Source: Acidobacteriota bacterium
GTDB taxonomy: Bacteria > Acidobacteriota > Terriglobia > Bryobacterales > Bryobacteraceae
Reading direction: 5' to 3'
Assembly: GCA_017304135.1 (NCBI GenBank)
Contig: JAFLBB010000019.1
Coordinates: 1-64,000, forward strand
DNA length: 64,000 nucleotides
This document shows, in pieces, positions 14,870-24,184 of the stretch; positions within the stretch are counted from its first letter, which is position 1; every line of letters begins with the position of its first letter. A program made the position numbers and the translations under genes. The notes under the pieces were generated by a model. The model was not told where the DNA came from. It saw only the letters and a list, made by a program, of their open reading frames with translations, and made no database searches.

Positions 14870-15061
14870 TTAGCCAGGCAACCTGCCGATTAGGCCAAGT
14901 TCAGCCTTGACCTTGGCGAGGGGAATTCGCTTTTCTTTGCGGCGGGAGCGGGAGACGAGGATGTCCTGGATGTCTCCCCAGAGGGCGGCATGCTTTTTGA
15001 GGTCGATGACGGCGGCGGTTTTGCGGCCTTTTTCGTCGGTGATGTACTGGATGCCGGTCAT
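14870..15061 (-). CDS. Small antitoxin-like protein, no toxin partner seen
   Basis: A protein of 63 residues from ATG 15061. The sequence MTGIQYITDEKGRKTAAVID followed by LKKHAALWGDIQDILVSRSR has the pattern of short Phd/RelB-like antitoxins that begin with an extended strand and continue as helices (...RRKEKRIPLAKVKAEL). Antitoxins of this type normally precede a RelE/ParE toxin; downstream here are instead the unrelated split ORFs, starting 11 bases later. A longer frame extending to 15433 is an artefact running antisense to the CorA-like gene. Confidence 0.65.
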   Translation of the reverse strand: MTGIQYITDEKGRKTAAVIDLKKHAALWGDIQDILVSRSRRKEKRIPLAKVKAELGLIGRLPG

Positions 15062-15178
15062 GGTGGGAGGACGCCTTCTGAACCTGCACTCAGAATACCG
15101 CAGGGCTGGCGTGGGGCCGCCGTGGGGCCAAACTCGCGCTGCCGTTCTCCCTCGCCATGCCCTACACTGGTTAACCGG

Positions 15179-16891
15179 ATGAGCGTAGGCATACAACATC
15201 TCCACACCTACTTTCTCTTCCCGTTTTCGATCGACAAGCAGGCGGTGTCGCAGGATCACCCGGAGGTGTTCGGCAAGTACCACTACTGGATCGATGCGCT
15301 GGATGAGTGGCTGATGGTGCATCAGAGCGCGGGGTGCAGCGGGATCACGGACAAGCTGGGGACGTGGCGGCGGACGGCGTACACGCGGTTCGACATGGAT
15401 GCGCAGGCCTACCAGGACATGGTGTTTTTCCATCCCTACGTGCGGCGGGTGTTTTTCGATGCAAGGGATGAGAACCCGGACAACGACGACACGGAATCGC
15501 TGCTGCGGTGCTACACGATGCGGCCGCCTGCGGGGTCGCGGCTGTACTTTGAGGCGGGCGATGGGAAGGGGCGGTCAGCGAAGTGCGAGGCGACGGACCT
15601 GCGGCTGTTCCTGATGGCCAACGGCATTGGGATTCTGTCGATCGGGGTGGAGGGATTCGACCTGACGGCGAAGGAAGCGCTGTGGATCAACGAGGCCATG
15701 CGCAAGGTGTATCCGTCGAGCGGGCGGCAGGTGCGGGAGTCGCGGGTGCCGAACCGGGCGGCGTTCACGCTGGAGACCAATGGCGTTTCGGTGACGCTGG
15801 CGGAGGAGACGTTTCAGACGGGGGAGATGCACGGGTTTCTGCCGCCGTTGTCGCGATTGATCACGTCGCTGCTTTACTTCGCCGATTACGAGGAGCAGGA
15901 GTTGGAGCCGGTGTTGGATGAGCGGATGATCGTGTACACGTATTGCGCGATCGATCCCAAGTCAGTGCCGGAGGATTTCATTGAGACGCGCGATTACCAG
16001 GTGTTCCTGAGCCGGCTGCTCTACGTGGACCGCTATGGCGAGGATTACCGCTACGACGAGGCCTTCACGCGGCAGCAGATGACGCGGCAGCTCTACCGGC
16101 GGTGGAGCCACCAGGGGACGTATTACGGGTTCACGAGCTATTCGAACGTGACGTGCACGGTGGGGGCGTTCGATTGCGATGAGCACGAACTGCGCGAGGG
16201 CTTCCTGGTTCACCGCATGTTCAACACGCGGTATTACCTGATGGCGATGGTGGCGCTGTTTTACCGGGCGACGCTGCTTGATTTCGCCGAACGGACGGCG
16301 CTGGTGTCGCGGCAGTTGTTCAAGGACATGGAGGACGGACGCCTGGCGACGGAGAACGTGCGGCTGACGGCGGACCTGCGGGCGGAGTTCCTGCATTTTT
16401 CCAACTACTGGTATTTCGAGGAGCTGGCGAATAAGGACGAGGAGATTGAGCACTTCACGCTACATAGCCGGGAGTACCGCGTGGAGCAGATGAAGAAGGA
16501 GATCGAGGAAGAGATCGACAAGCTGAACGAGAGCCTGCACAACCACTACCAGTTCCGGAACACGGAAGCGGTGAACCGGTTGGCGATGCTGAGCTTGATT
16601 CTGGGCGCGGGGGCGGTGGCGACGGGGTTCTTTGGGATGAACTTCCAGGGGCAGTTTGAGCAGTGGTTCTTTCTGCCGGCGGCGGGGGGCGGGCTGCTGC
16701 ACAACGGGGCGATCGCGGCGGTGGCGCTGCTGGGGTTGGGGGCGATCGGGTTTGGGGCGTTCATGATTGTGTCGAACTGGGGGGATTACCGGGAGTCGCT
16801 GTTGCCGCGGTGGTGGCTGCAGCGGGGGCTGGCGACGCAGCGCAGTTTGCGGCGGGGCGGGCCGGGGGTGTTGCCGCCGCCGAAGGGGTGA
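15179..16891 (+). CDS. CorA-like divalent-cation transporter with a divergent cytoplasmic domain
   Basis: A protein of 570 residues. ATG 15179 is chosen because a -10-like TACACT lies 10 bases upstream and the longer frame to 14990 runs antisense over the antitoxin-like gene. The final 130 residues resemble CorA: a long charged helix (KEIEEEIDKLNES), then EAVNRLAMLSLILGAGAVA and the signature GMN (GFFGMNF), followed by a second membrane helix and a basic tail. The first 400 residues do not show the usual CorA N-terminal sequence and are much longer than in CorA (about 316 residues in total). Magnesium or other divalent-ion passage is likely by family; regulation may be different. Confidence 0.75.
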   Translation: MSVGIQHLHTYFLFPFSIDKQAVSQDHPEVFGKYHYWIDALDEWLMVHQSAGCSGITDKLGTWRRTAYTRFDMDAQAYQDMVFFHPYVRRVFFDARDENPDNDDTESLLRCYTMRPPAGSRLYFEAGDGKGRSAKCEATDLRLFLMANGIGILSIGVEGFDLTAKEALWINEAMRKVYPSSGRQVRESRVPNRAAFTLETNGVSVTLAEETFQTGEMHGFLPPLSRLITSLLYFADYEEQELEPVLDERMIVYTYCAIDPKSVPEDFIETRDYQVFLSRLLYVDRYGEDYRYDEAFTRQQMTRQLYRRWSHQGTYYGFTSYSNVTCTVGAFDCDEHELREGFLVHRMFNTRYYLMAMVALFYRATLLDFAERTALVSRQLFKDMEDGRLATENVRLTADLRAEFLHFSNYWYFEELANKDEEIEHFTLHSREYRVEQMKKEIEEEIDKLNESLHNHYQFRNTEAVNRLAMLSLILGAGAVATGFFGMNFQGQFEQWFFLPAAGGGLLHNGAIAAVALLGLGAIGFGAFMIVSNWGDYRESLLPRWWLQRGLATQRSLRRGGPGVLPPPKG

Positions 16892-16961
16892 GGGTGGGCG
16901 TGAGCCGGACGGAGGTGAGTCCGCGCGTGATTGGGTGACCGCCTTCGCGCGGAGATCCCCT

Positions 16962-17438
16962 ATGACACGAGTGAAAAGAATTGTGATTGCTCTTGCCCTG
17001 CCCTTGCTGGCGCAAGCCGCCGGGGCGGAGGCGGATTGGAACCGCGTGGAACGGCTGCGGCCGGGGCAGAACATTGAGGTTGTCGATGACAAGATGCGAA
17101 CGCACCGTGGGGAGTTTGGCGCGGCGGGGGCGGAGGAGTTGTCGCTGCAGACGGCGAACGGTCCGCTGGTTGTGAAGCGCGAGGCGGTGATGCGGGTGAC
17201 GGTGCGGGAAAATTCAAAGCGGACGCGGAATGCGTTGATTGGGGCGGCCGTTGGCGGCGGGGTGGGTTTGGTGGTGGGGGCGACTGTGGACAAGCGGTTT
17301 TCCAACGAAGGCGGGGCGGGCGTGGGGTATGCCATCAGCGCGCCGCTGGGGGCGGGGCTGGGCGCGGCGCTGGGAGCGGCCTCGCATGGGTTTGAGACCG
17401 TTTACCGGGCCGAGCGGACCGCCGGAGGCAGGAAGTAG
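16962..17438 (+). CDS. Secreted glycine-zipper-type hypothetical protein
   Basis: A protein of 158 residues from ATG 16962 (GGAGA upstream). A signal peptide ends near AQAAGAEA. Residues 25-85 resemble a small beta-barrel domain (RLRPGQNIEVVDDKMRTHRG) seen in many acidobacterial exported proteins. The second half contains glycine-rich hydrophobic stretches (IGAAVGGGVGLVVGATV; PLGAGLGAALGAAS) that may insert into or lie against a membrane. No enzyme motif. It follows the CorA-like gene on the same strand with a 70-base gap. Confidence 0.7.
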   Translation: MTRVKRIVIALALPLLAQAAGAEADWNRVERLRPGQNIEVVDDKMRTHRGEFGAAGAEELSLQTANGPLVVKREAVMRVTVRENSKRTRNALIGAAVGGGVGLVVGATVDKRFSNEGGAGVGYAISAPLGAGLGAALGAASHGFETVYRAERTAGGRK

Positions 17439-17528
17439 CCCACTGGCGGGCGGAAACGTAGTAGTCTCTACCGAGGGCGTCCTGTTCTGGGACGGGGCGT
17501 CCGCAATCCGATGAATCGCGGAGAGGCT

Positions 17529-18200
17529 ATGAAGATTTTTCTATTTACACTCAGCATGACGGTGGCGAGCGGGACGGTGGCTTTCGGGCAGCAGGCGCAA
17601 CAGCAGCGCGCGCCGATGACCTTCTTTTTGACCAGCGTGGGCATGGGCAACGGGGCCAACCTGGGGGGCCTGGAAGGGGCCGATGCGCATTGCCAGAAAC
17701 TGGCGGCGGCGGCGGGAGCGGGCGACCGCACGTGGCGCGCCTACCTGAGCACGCAGGCAGCTGACGGTAAGCCAGCGGTGAATGCGCGCGACCGGATCGG
17801 CAACGGTCCGTGGCACAACTCCCGTGGGACGATGGTGGCGCGCGACCAGGCGCACCTGCACGGCGACACGCTGGAGTTGGCGCGGCTGGGCAACCTGATT
17901 ACGAAGAACAACGGCGTGAATGAGAAGGGCGAGTTGGTGAACGGCGTGGGCGATAAGCCGAACATGCACGACATTCTCACCGGTTCGACGCCGGACGGCC
18001 GCGCCTATACCGACAGCGCCGACCACACGTGCAAGAACTGGACCAGCGGCGGTGAGGGTACGGTGCAGCTGGGCCATCATGACCGCAATGGCGGCGGGAT
18101 TTCGTGGAACTCGACGCATCCGTCGCGCGGCTGCAGCCAGGAGAACCTGGTGGCCACGGGCGGGGCGGGGTTGTTCTACTGCTTCTCGCCGGGACGGTAG
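17529..18200 (+). CDS. Secreted lectin-like/DUF1554-like protein
   Basis: A protein of 223 residues from ATG 17529, which has GGAGAGG at the right distance; an in-frame ATG at 17511 is less likely. A signal peptide ends near VAFGQ. The mature part contains MTFFLTSVGMGNGANLGGL, ADAHCQKLAAAAGAGDRTWR and a C-terminal WNSTHPSRGCSQENL. These are typical of secreted C-type-lectin or endostatin-like domain proteins found in many proteobacteria and acidobacteria. The conserved cysteines are present. The binding partner is unknown. A -10-like TAGTCT at 17462-17467 may start the transcript. Confidence 0.7.
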   Translation: MKIFLFTLSMTVASGTVAFGQQAQQQRAPMTFFLTSVGMGNGANLGGLEGADAHCQKLAAAAGAGDRTWRAYLSTQAADGKPAVNARDRIGNGPWHNSRGTMVARDQAHLHGDTLELARLGNLITKNNGVNEKGELVNGVGDKPNMHDILTGSTPDGRAYTDSADHTCKNWTSGGEGTVQLGHHDRNGGGISWNSTHPSRGCSQENLVATGGAGLFYCFSPGR

Positions 18201-18257
18201 GGCGGCCGGTAAGCGGCTTGGCGGAGGGCGGCGGTGAGCGATCGCCGCCCGTTCGCA

Positions 18258-18782
18258 TCAGCCCCAGAGGTCAGGCGTGGAAACGGGGACGCCCTGCAAC
18301 TTCAGATAGTAAAAGAGCTGGCTCTTGTGGCGGTCGAGGTGGCGCACCATCCGCAGGAAGTGGTAGCCGAGGGGATGGACATCACTGGGCTTCCAGGGCG
18401 AGGCCAAGGTGCGAGTGGAGAGGTCGTGGTCGCCGGCCATGCCGATCATTTTGAGGACGAGTTCTTTGTCGTCAGCCAGGAGTCGGCGGGCCTCGGCGAC
18501 GCTGGCGGCCGAGGGGAGAGAGGCGGCCGGTGGAAGGCGTTCACTGTCGGTCAGGCCGTCGAATGTCTTGCCTGGTGACAGGCCCCAGTCTCCGGTGAGG
18601 AAGGCCTGGCAAGCGGCGCCGCAAGCGTTGGACAAGTGGTGGAGCAACTGGCCGGTGGTCATCCAATTGTCACCTCCGGGCGGCTTCCAGGAGAGCGCGT
18701 CCTCAGGCACTTTCGCCATGAGGCCGTCGGTCGTGGAGTAGTTGATCTCGATCTCCGAAACGAGCAACTGGGTCCAATTCAC
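18258..18782 (-). CDS. DinB-family protein
   Basis: A protein of 174 residues from GTG 18782, supported by TAGGAG eight bases upstream; the longer frame to 18953 has no support. It is a four-helix-bundle DinB/YfiT-type protein: MNWTQLLVSEIEINYSTTDG, a histidine in TTGQLLHHLSNA, and the closing HFLRMVRHLDRHKSQLFYYL with two more metal-ligand histidines. Family members bind zinc or nickel, and some are thiol transferases (bacillithiol or mycothiol linked); the exact reaction here is not known. It stands alone between divergent neighbours. Confidence 0.85.
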   Translation of the reverse strand: MNWTQLLVSEIEINYSTTDGLMAKVPEDALSWKPPGGDNWMTTGQLLHHLSNACGAACQAFLTGDWGLSPGKTFDGLTDSERLPPAASLPSAASVAEARRLLADDKELVLKMIGMAGDHDLSTRTLASPWKPSDVHPLGYHFLRMVRHLDRHKSQLFYYLKLQGVPVSTPDLWG

Positions 18783-18919
18783 TGTAGGGCTCCTAGTAGA
18801 GGAGGTCCCGGCTGGTGTGAACAGAATAGCCGTGAACGGTGGCGAGAGGCAAGACGATTCGGACGGAGATGGGGTGTAATCCGCGAAGCGCCAGGAGGAG
18901 GGGTGGGCAGTAAAGAAAT

Positions 18920-18950
18920 ACCCGGCCACCCCACGCGGGGAGGGCCGGGT
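18920..18950 (-). terminator. Rho-independent terminator after ompH
   Basis: On the minus strand ACCCGGCC-CT-CCCC, loop GCGT, GGGG-TG-GGCCGGGT forms a long stem with one small internal loop and is followed by ATTTCTTTACT. It lies 33 bases after the ompH stop and ends the bamA-ompH transcript. Confidence 0.75.
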
Positions 18951-18982
18951 CAAGGTGGTTCTGCTGTGCCAGGGAAGGCCGG

Positions 18983-19585
18983 TTACGGTTTAGCGGCGGC
19001 CGGGGGCTTGGCGGCGGCGGGCTTGGGGGCGGGCGTGGCGGCCGGTTTGGGCGCGGGCGGCAGGCTGGCGGGTGAGTTCTTGTCGTAGAGGTCGACGATC
19101 TCCTTGGTGATTTCGACGCCGTTGGCGGCGAACAGGACCGGGGTTTGGGGGGAGCTGACGTCGAGGATGAGGGAGTAGGCGTTATCGCGGGCGTACTTGT
19201 CGATGACGACCATCAGTTTGCCGCCGAGGTCGTTGAGGAGCTTGTTCTGCTCCTGTTCGAATTCGGCCTGGGCGTCTTCGCTGGCGCGCTGGAGTTCCTT
19301 GGTTTTCTGGTCGATGTCGCGGGTGATCTGGGTGCGCTTGGCCTCGGCCATGGTGTTGGAGCCCTTGGCGAGTTCCTGTTGAAGGGCGGCAATGGAGCCC
19401 TGCATGGCTTCCAACTGCTTCTTTTTGGGGTCGAACTTGGTCTGCAGTTCGCCGGCGGCCTTCTGGCCGTCCTTGGTGGCGATGATGGCCTGCTGAATGT
19501 TGATGATGCCCACCTTGGACGGCGATTGGGCAGAGGCAAGGGTGGCGGCGCCGGCCACAAGGACGGCGAGAAGCGCTTTATTCAC
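18983..19585 (-). CDS. OmpH/Skp-family periplasmic chaperone
   Basis: A protein of 200 residues from GTG 19585, with AGGAG upstream. A signal peptide ends near LASAQS. The mature protein begins VGIINIQQAIIATKDGQKAA, the normal OmpH opening, followed by a long coiled-coil arm (about 55-125) and the closing ILDVSSPQTPVLFAANGVEI segment. A Pro/Ala/Lys-rich tail (APKPAATPAPKPAAAKP) follows, which is not part of E. coli Skp. OmpH holds unfolded outer-membrane proteins on their way to BamA, encoded 72 bases upstream on the same strand, the canonical arrangement. Confidence 0.93.
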   Translation of the reverse strand: MNKALLAVLVAGAATLASAQSPSKVGIINIQQAIIATKDGQKAAGELQTKFDPKKKQLEAMQGSIAALQQELAKGSNTMAEAKRTQITRDIDQKTKELQRASEDAQAEFEQEQNKLLNDLGGKLMVVIDKYARDNAYSLILDVSSPQTPVLFAANGVEITKEIVDLYDKNSPASLPPAPKPAATPAPKPAAAKPPAAAKP

Positions 19586-19657
19586 GGTGGAAACTCCTGG
19601 GAAAGTGACTGGTCCTAGCATAGCGAATGAGGCCGGGTTGGGGAAATTGGCGACTCG

Positions 19658-22621
19658 TTAAAAGGTTCGACTGATGGTGAAGCGGAAGGTTTTGCGCCGT
19701 TCAAAGAACGGGTAGGCCTGCCCGGAGTACCGGAGTGATTCAAGAAACGTCGCGTTGTTGGGGAAGTAGCCGCGGTCAGCGACGATGGGCGGAACCAGCA
19801 CCTCGCGCACGATCATGGGGTTGTAGGCCCAGTACAGCCGGAACGGCGCGTTCACGACGGGCATCATGATCTGCAACTCAAGACCGGTGGAACTGCGGAC
19901 GGCCTGCGTCGCTTTGGCGATCACGGCGCGTCCATCGAAGCCGGCTTGCGGGAAGGTGCCGTTGAGCTCGGCCGTACGTCCCGGATTGAGGCGCAACTGG
20001 CCGGGCAGGGAAAGGCGGTTCACGCCGGCATCGAAGAAGGCGGCCAGCGTGACGGGCCCGGCGATGGGAATGCGGTATTCGAAGTTGCCCACGCCCTGCG
20101 TGTCGCCGCCGGGGAAGATGAGCTGGTAGACGGGAATCTGTTGGGTGACCGCGGCGAACTGTTCAGAACCGTCGACGATGATCTTCTGCGTACGGGCTGA
20201 ACCGTCGGCGTTGAGCACGGGCACATTGGCCGCGCTGGGAATGTAGGCAACCGGCGAGATGCCCCAAATATCGAAGCCGCGGACGTCGTTTTCGCCGCCC
20301 ATGTAGAAACGGTTAAAGGGCGGGGCGGTCTGGCCGGAGTAACCGGTGACGAAACGGCCGAGGAGGTGGAAGCCGATGACGTGGCCCTTCTTGAAGCCGG
20401 CGCGGAACATCTTGAAGTCGACGGAAGGTTCGATCATCTTCACGTTGCCGCCGAGGCCGGCGAACTGGGTGGAGATGAAGAGGCTCTTGCCGCGCGAGGG
20501 GGTGATGGGGTGGTCGACCGTGTTGTAGGTGTAGGAGGGGACGATGGCGCTGGTGCGGATGCCGGTGAGAGAGTTCTGACCGTCGAGGCCCTGGAAGTTG
20601 ATGTACTCGAAGTATTGCTTGGAGGCGGTGGAGAGGGTGGTGATGTTCTGGACGCCGTAGCTGTAGGTGAGTGAGACGCGGCCGAAGAGTGAGCTCGACT
20701 TGAACATGCGGAACGGCGTGGACACGCTGGTGGTGGCGCCGTAGCCGTTGGAGACGTAATTGAGCAGGTTTTCCTGTCCGAGCTGTTGATAGAGGGGCAG
20801 CAGGTTGCGGCCGGTGAGCAGGGAGACTTCACGGCCCTGGTCGTAGTTGAAGCGCTGGGTGTAGACGGTGAAGCCGAGCTGGATGGGACGGTCAAACAGG
20901 TAGGGCTCGGTGAAGCCGACGGTGGCGTTGCGGATGCGGTCGCCGAACTGGGCGTCGAGGGAGAGGGTTTCGCCGAGGCCGAGGAAGTTGTTGGTGGCGT
21001 AGCCGAAGCCGATGAAGGAGCCGGCGATGCCGGAGACGCCGCCGTTTAACTGGACGCTGTTCTTGCCGCGTTCCTTCACCTTGAGGGTGATGTCGACGGT
21101 ATTGGTTTTGGTGTCGCGCTTGATGTCGGCGGCTTCGTTTTCCTTGAGCACCTCGAAGTAGCCGAGCTGGTTCAAGCGGAGGATGGAGAGTTCCCAATAC
21201 TGGTTGTTGAAGACCTGGCCTTCGTCGATGAGGATTTCGCGGCGGATGACCTTGTCGCGGGTGGTGGTGTTGCCGGAGAAGTCGATGCGGCGGACGAAGA
21301 ACTGTTTGCCTTCGTCGACGTTGAGGGTGAGGTCGATTTTATCGGAGTTGGGGATGACGTCGAAGCCGGGTTCGGGGACGAAGTCGATGTAGCCGAACTG
21401 GCCGTAGAGCTTGCGCAGGCTTTCCAGGCCCTTGCGCAACTTGGCGGTGGAAAAGACGTCGCCTTCGTTCATATTGAAGACGGGGCCCATGAGCGTTTCC
21501 GGGGTGCGGAAAAGTTTGACGCCGGCGAAGTTGATCTTATTCAGCTTGTACTGGCGGCCCTCTTCGATGTTGACCTTGACGGTGGCGCGCTTGCCGGGCT
21601 TGTTGGGGTAGAACAGCGGGAAGCGGAACTTGCCGCCGCCGACGTCGTTGATGGTGACCTCGTGATCGAGGGCGCGGGCGGTGAAGTAGCCACGCTCCTG
21701 GTAGAAGTTGCGGAGCATGTCCTTATCCATTTCGAGCTTGGTGGAGTCAAAGGACTTGGCGAAGAGGTTTTCAAACAGGATGGAGCGCGGGATGCCGATG
21801 GGGCGCAGGGCGCGCATGGAGCGGATGGCGACGCGATCGCTGAACACCTGATTGCCGGCGATGTCGATGGTGCCGACCTTGACCTTGGGGCCCTCCTGCA
21901 CCTTGAAGTTGACTTCGAGGGAGCTGGGGGGAATCTGGCGCAATTCCGGTTCGACGGTGGCAAACTGGCGGCCTCGCTCAGAGAGGTATTCCTTGAGCAC
22001 GACGGCGGCGCGCTGGATGGTGTTGGGGTCGTATTGCGTTTCGACGGTGAGGCCGACGCGGCGTTCCTTAAAGCGGTCGAGGATCTCCGAGACGGTGATC
22101 GACTTCATGCCGTCGTACTTGATGGAGCGGACCATGCGGCGCTCCGAGACGCGGAAGCGGATGATCCAGCCGGTGCGGCCGGGTTCTTTTTCAAGGGCGA
22201 TGTCGTCGAAACGGCGGGTGTTCCAGAGGGCGAGGAAGTCGCGGTGGAGGGCTTCGTTGTCGAGTTTGTCACCCTTCTTGGTAAAGATGAGGGCGCGGAG
22301 AGTGTCCTGGGGGACGCGGCGGGCGCCGCGGAATTCGATGGATTCGACGACGTCTTCTAGCTTTTCAGCGGCGGGAGGAGCGTCGGCGGGCTTAGGAGCT
22401 TCGAAAGGAGAACCGGGCTTGGGGGCTTGCGGTTGTGGCGCCTGGGGCTTGGGAGCGTCGGCGGGAGCAGTGGGGACGGACTCAAACGGATTCTGCGATT
22501 TGGGCGCAGGGGTCGGCTGTTGAGCCTGGGCGAAAGCGGAGAGGGTGAGCAGAAAGGCCGCCGTGGATAGGAGTAGACACAGACGGATCGCGCTCAGGCA
22601 GTGGCGCCTGCAAAACAACAT
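19658..22621 (-). CDS. bamA: Outer-membrane protein assembly factor BamA
   Basis: A protein of 987 residues, longer than E. coli BamA (about 810). A signal peptide is followed by a Pro/Ala/Gln-rich stretch of about 60 residues, then five POTRA domains (about 90-540; for example IEFRGARRVPQDTLRALIFT and VRRIDFSGNTTTRDKVIRRE). The C-terminal 16-strand barrel has the conserved loop-6 motif in GGENDVRGFDIWGISP and ends in phenylalanine. BamA is the core of the complex that folds and inserts outer-membrane proteins. ompH follows directly. No lpxD is seen after ompH, unlike many Gram-negatives. A symmetric TACAAT pair at 22743-22759 may be its promoter. Confidence 0.97.
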   Translation of the reverse strand: MLFCRRHCLSAIRLCLLLSTAAFLLTLSAFAQAQQPTPAPKSQNPFESVPTAPADAPKPQAPQPQAPKPGSPFEAPKPADAPPAAEKLEDVVESIEFRGARRVPQDTLRALIFTKKGDKLDNEALHRDFLALWNTRRFDDIALEKEPGRTGWIIRFRVSERRMVRSIKYDGMKSITVSEILDRFKERRVGLTVETQYDPNTIQRAAVVLKEYLSERGRQFATVEPELRQIPPSSLEVNFKVQEGPKVKVGTIDIAGNQVFSDRVAIRSMRALRPIGIPRSILFENLFAKSFDSTKLEMDKDMLRNFYQERGYFTARALDHEVTINDVGGGKFRFPLFYPNKPGKRATVKVNIEEGRQYKLNKINFAGVKLFRTPETLMGPVFNMNEGDVFSTAKLRKGLESLRKLYGQFGYIDFVPEPGFDVIPNSDKIDLTLNVDEGKQFFVRRIDFSGNTTTRDKVIRREILIDEGQVFNNQYWELSILRLNQLGYFEVLKENEAADIKRDTKTNTVDITLKVKERGKNSVQLNGGVSGIAGSFIGFGYATNNFLGLGETLSLDAQFGDRIRNATVGFTEPYLFDRPIQLGFTVYTQRFNYDQGREVSLLTGRNLLPLYQQLGQENLLNYVSNGYGATTSVSTPFRMFKSSSLFGRVSLTYSYGVQNITTLSTASKQYFEYINFQGLDGQNSLTGIRTSAIVPSYTYNTVDHPITPSRGKSLFISTQFAGLGGNVKMIEPSVDFKMFRAGFKKGHVIGFHLLGRFVTGYSGQTAPPFNRFYMGGENDVRGFDIWGISPVAYIPSAANVPVLNADGSARTQKIIVDGSEQFAAVTQQIPVYQLIFPGGDTQGVGNFEYRIPIAGPVTLAAFFDAGVNRLSLPGQLRLNPGRTAELNGTFPQAGFDGRAVIAKATQAVRSSTGLELQIMMPVVNAPFRLYWAYNPMIVREVLVPPIVADRGYFPNNATFLESLRYSGQAYPFFERRKTFRFTISRTF

Positions 22622-22742
22622 TTACCGATAGTTCCTTTCCACTCTGCGCCTCGTCTAGGGACGTCAGGAAACGTCTCCCGGTTTCGGTGGATTTCATCCC
22701 CCCGATCCGGGGAAACACTCAGGCGGCGGGATCAAACTTCCT

Positions 22743-22759
22743 ATTGTAGCGGATACAAT
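22743..22759. promoter_or_regulatory. Symmetric -10 element between bamA and the ketoacyl synthase
   Basis: ATTGTA-GCGGA-TACAAT is an inverted repeat in which each arm reads TACAAT on one strand. It sits in the 298-base gap between divergent genes, so one element could start transcripts in both directions. No good -35 is visible on either side. The rest of the gap (22622-22919) holds no gene. Confidence 0.4.
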
Positions 22760-22919
22760 CAGGACTTGGCGGACCCCGGACAGCATTAGACAGGCTACCG
22801 CAAAAAATGAGTCCTCCGGCGGGCGCAGGTGGTCATCTGGTGTAAACTTTAAGATTTTGCGGGGCATGGTGCGCCCGCCAGAGGGCGGCGTGCGGATGCA
22901 CGAAGCTCAAGGAGAACGA

Positions 22920-24167
22920 ATGACGGCCCAAGTGGCAATCACGGGAATCGGCGCTGTGTCGCCCAATGGAGTTGGCCGCGAGGTGTTCTGGCGCAACTGC
23001 CTGGAGGGCGTTTCCGGTGTGCGGAACATCAGCCGGTTCAACACCGACGGTTTTATGGTGAAGATCGCCGGCGAGGTGAACGATCTGAACCTGGAGGAGT
23101 GGGTGGAGCCGCGGGACCGTCCTCACGTGCCGCGGGCGGTGCCGTTGGCGCGGGCGGCGGTGGCCGAGGCGCTGATCGACGCGGGGTTGGAGCCGGCGAA
23201 AATGAACCGCGACGAGTTGCGCGAGATCGGCGTGTCGTGCGGTTCGGGCGGGGCGGCGCAGGAGTTCAGCGAAGAGCAGTACAGGCTGTGGTACGAAGGC
23301 AAAGTGAAGCAGTGCAGCGTGTACGTGATTCCGAGCTCAACGCCGGGCACGATGGCGAGCGAGATCTCGATGCACTTCGGTTTCCGCGGCTACAGCCACC
23401 TGATCTCAAACGGCTGCACGTCGTCGACCGACGCCATCGGCTATGCCTACCGCGCGATCAAGCACGGCGTGATGGACACGATGATCGCCGGCGGCACCGA
23501 CGCTCCGATTGCGCCGCTGATTGTGCGCGGCTTCCAGTTCATGCGGATCATGACGCAGCGTTGGAATGAGGCGCCGCACAAGGGTTCGCGGCCGTTTTCC
23601 AAGGACCGCGACGGGTTTGTGCTCAGCGAGGGGGCGTGGTTCTTCGTGCTGGAAAACGAAGAGAAGGCGCGGGCGCGCGGGGCGAAGATCTACGGCCGCA
23701 TTGAAGGCTATGGGGCCACGTGCGAAGCGTTTCACCGTGTGCGGCTGGAGGAGTCAGGCGAGGAGCCGGCGCGGGCGATGCATCTGGCGCTGAAGGAAGC
23801 CGGGTTGGAGACCAAGCAGGTGGACTACATCCAGTACCACGGCACGTCGACCGAGCTGAACGACCGCATTGAGACTAAGGCGGTGCAGATCGCCTTTGGC
23901 GATCATGCGGAGAAGCTGCCGGGTTCGAGCGTGAAGAGCATCATCGGCCATCCGCAGGGCGCGTGCGGCGCGGCGGGCATGGCGACCGTGCTGCTGGCGA
24001 TGCGCGACGGCAAGGTGCATCCGACGATCAACCTGGACGAGCAGGCGCCGGAGTGCCCGCTGGATTACATCGCCAACACGGCGCGGCCGCTGCAGATTGA
24101 GCACGCCGTGGCCAATTGCATTGCGTTTGGGAGCAAGAACTCGGCGCTGGTGTTGGGGCGGGCGTAG
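22920..24167 (+). CDS. Beta-ketoacyl-ACP synthase family protein (FabF-like)
   Basis: A protein of 415 residues from ATG 22920 with a strong CAAGGAGAACGA ribosome site. It is a thiolase-fold condensing enzyme with the full KAS II triad: Cys166 (NGCTSSTDAIG), His307 (IQYHGTSTELN) and His344 (SIIGHPQGACGAAG). The reaction is decarboxylative condensation of malonyl-ACP with acyl-ACP. Some features, such as the loop SGGAAQEFSEEQYRLW, differ from housekeeping FabF, so it could serve a special fatty acid or polyketide-like lipid. There is no adjacent acp or fabG. Its place beside bamA and fabZ-lpxA suggests acyl chains for the envelope (inference). Confidence 0.88.
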   Translation: MTAQVAITGIGAVSPNGVGREVFWRNCLEGVSGVRNISRFNTDGFMVKIAGEVNDLNLEEWVEPRDRPHVPRAVPLARAAVAEALIDAGLEPAKMNRDELREIGVSCGSGGAAQEFSEEQYRLWYEGKVKQCSVYVIPSSTPGTMASEISMHFGFRGYSHLISNGCTSSTDAIGYAYRAIKHGVMDTMIAGGTDAPIAPLIVRGFQFMRIMTQRWNEAPHKGSRPFSKDRDGFVLSEGAWFFVLENEEKARARGAKIYGRIEGYGATCEAFHRVRLEESGEEPARAMHLALKEAGLETKQVDYIQYHGTSTELNDRIETKAVQIAFGDHAEKLPGSSVKSIIGHPQGACGAAGMATVLLAMRDGKVHPTINLDEQAPECPLDYIANTARPLQIEHAVANCIAFGSKNSALVLGRA

Positions 24168-24184
24168 GGGCGGCGCGGTCGAGA

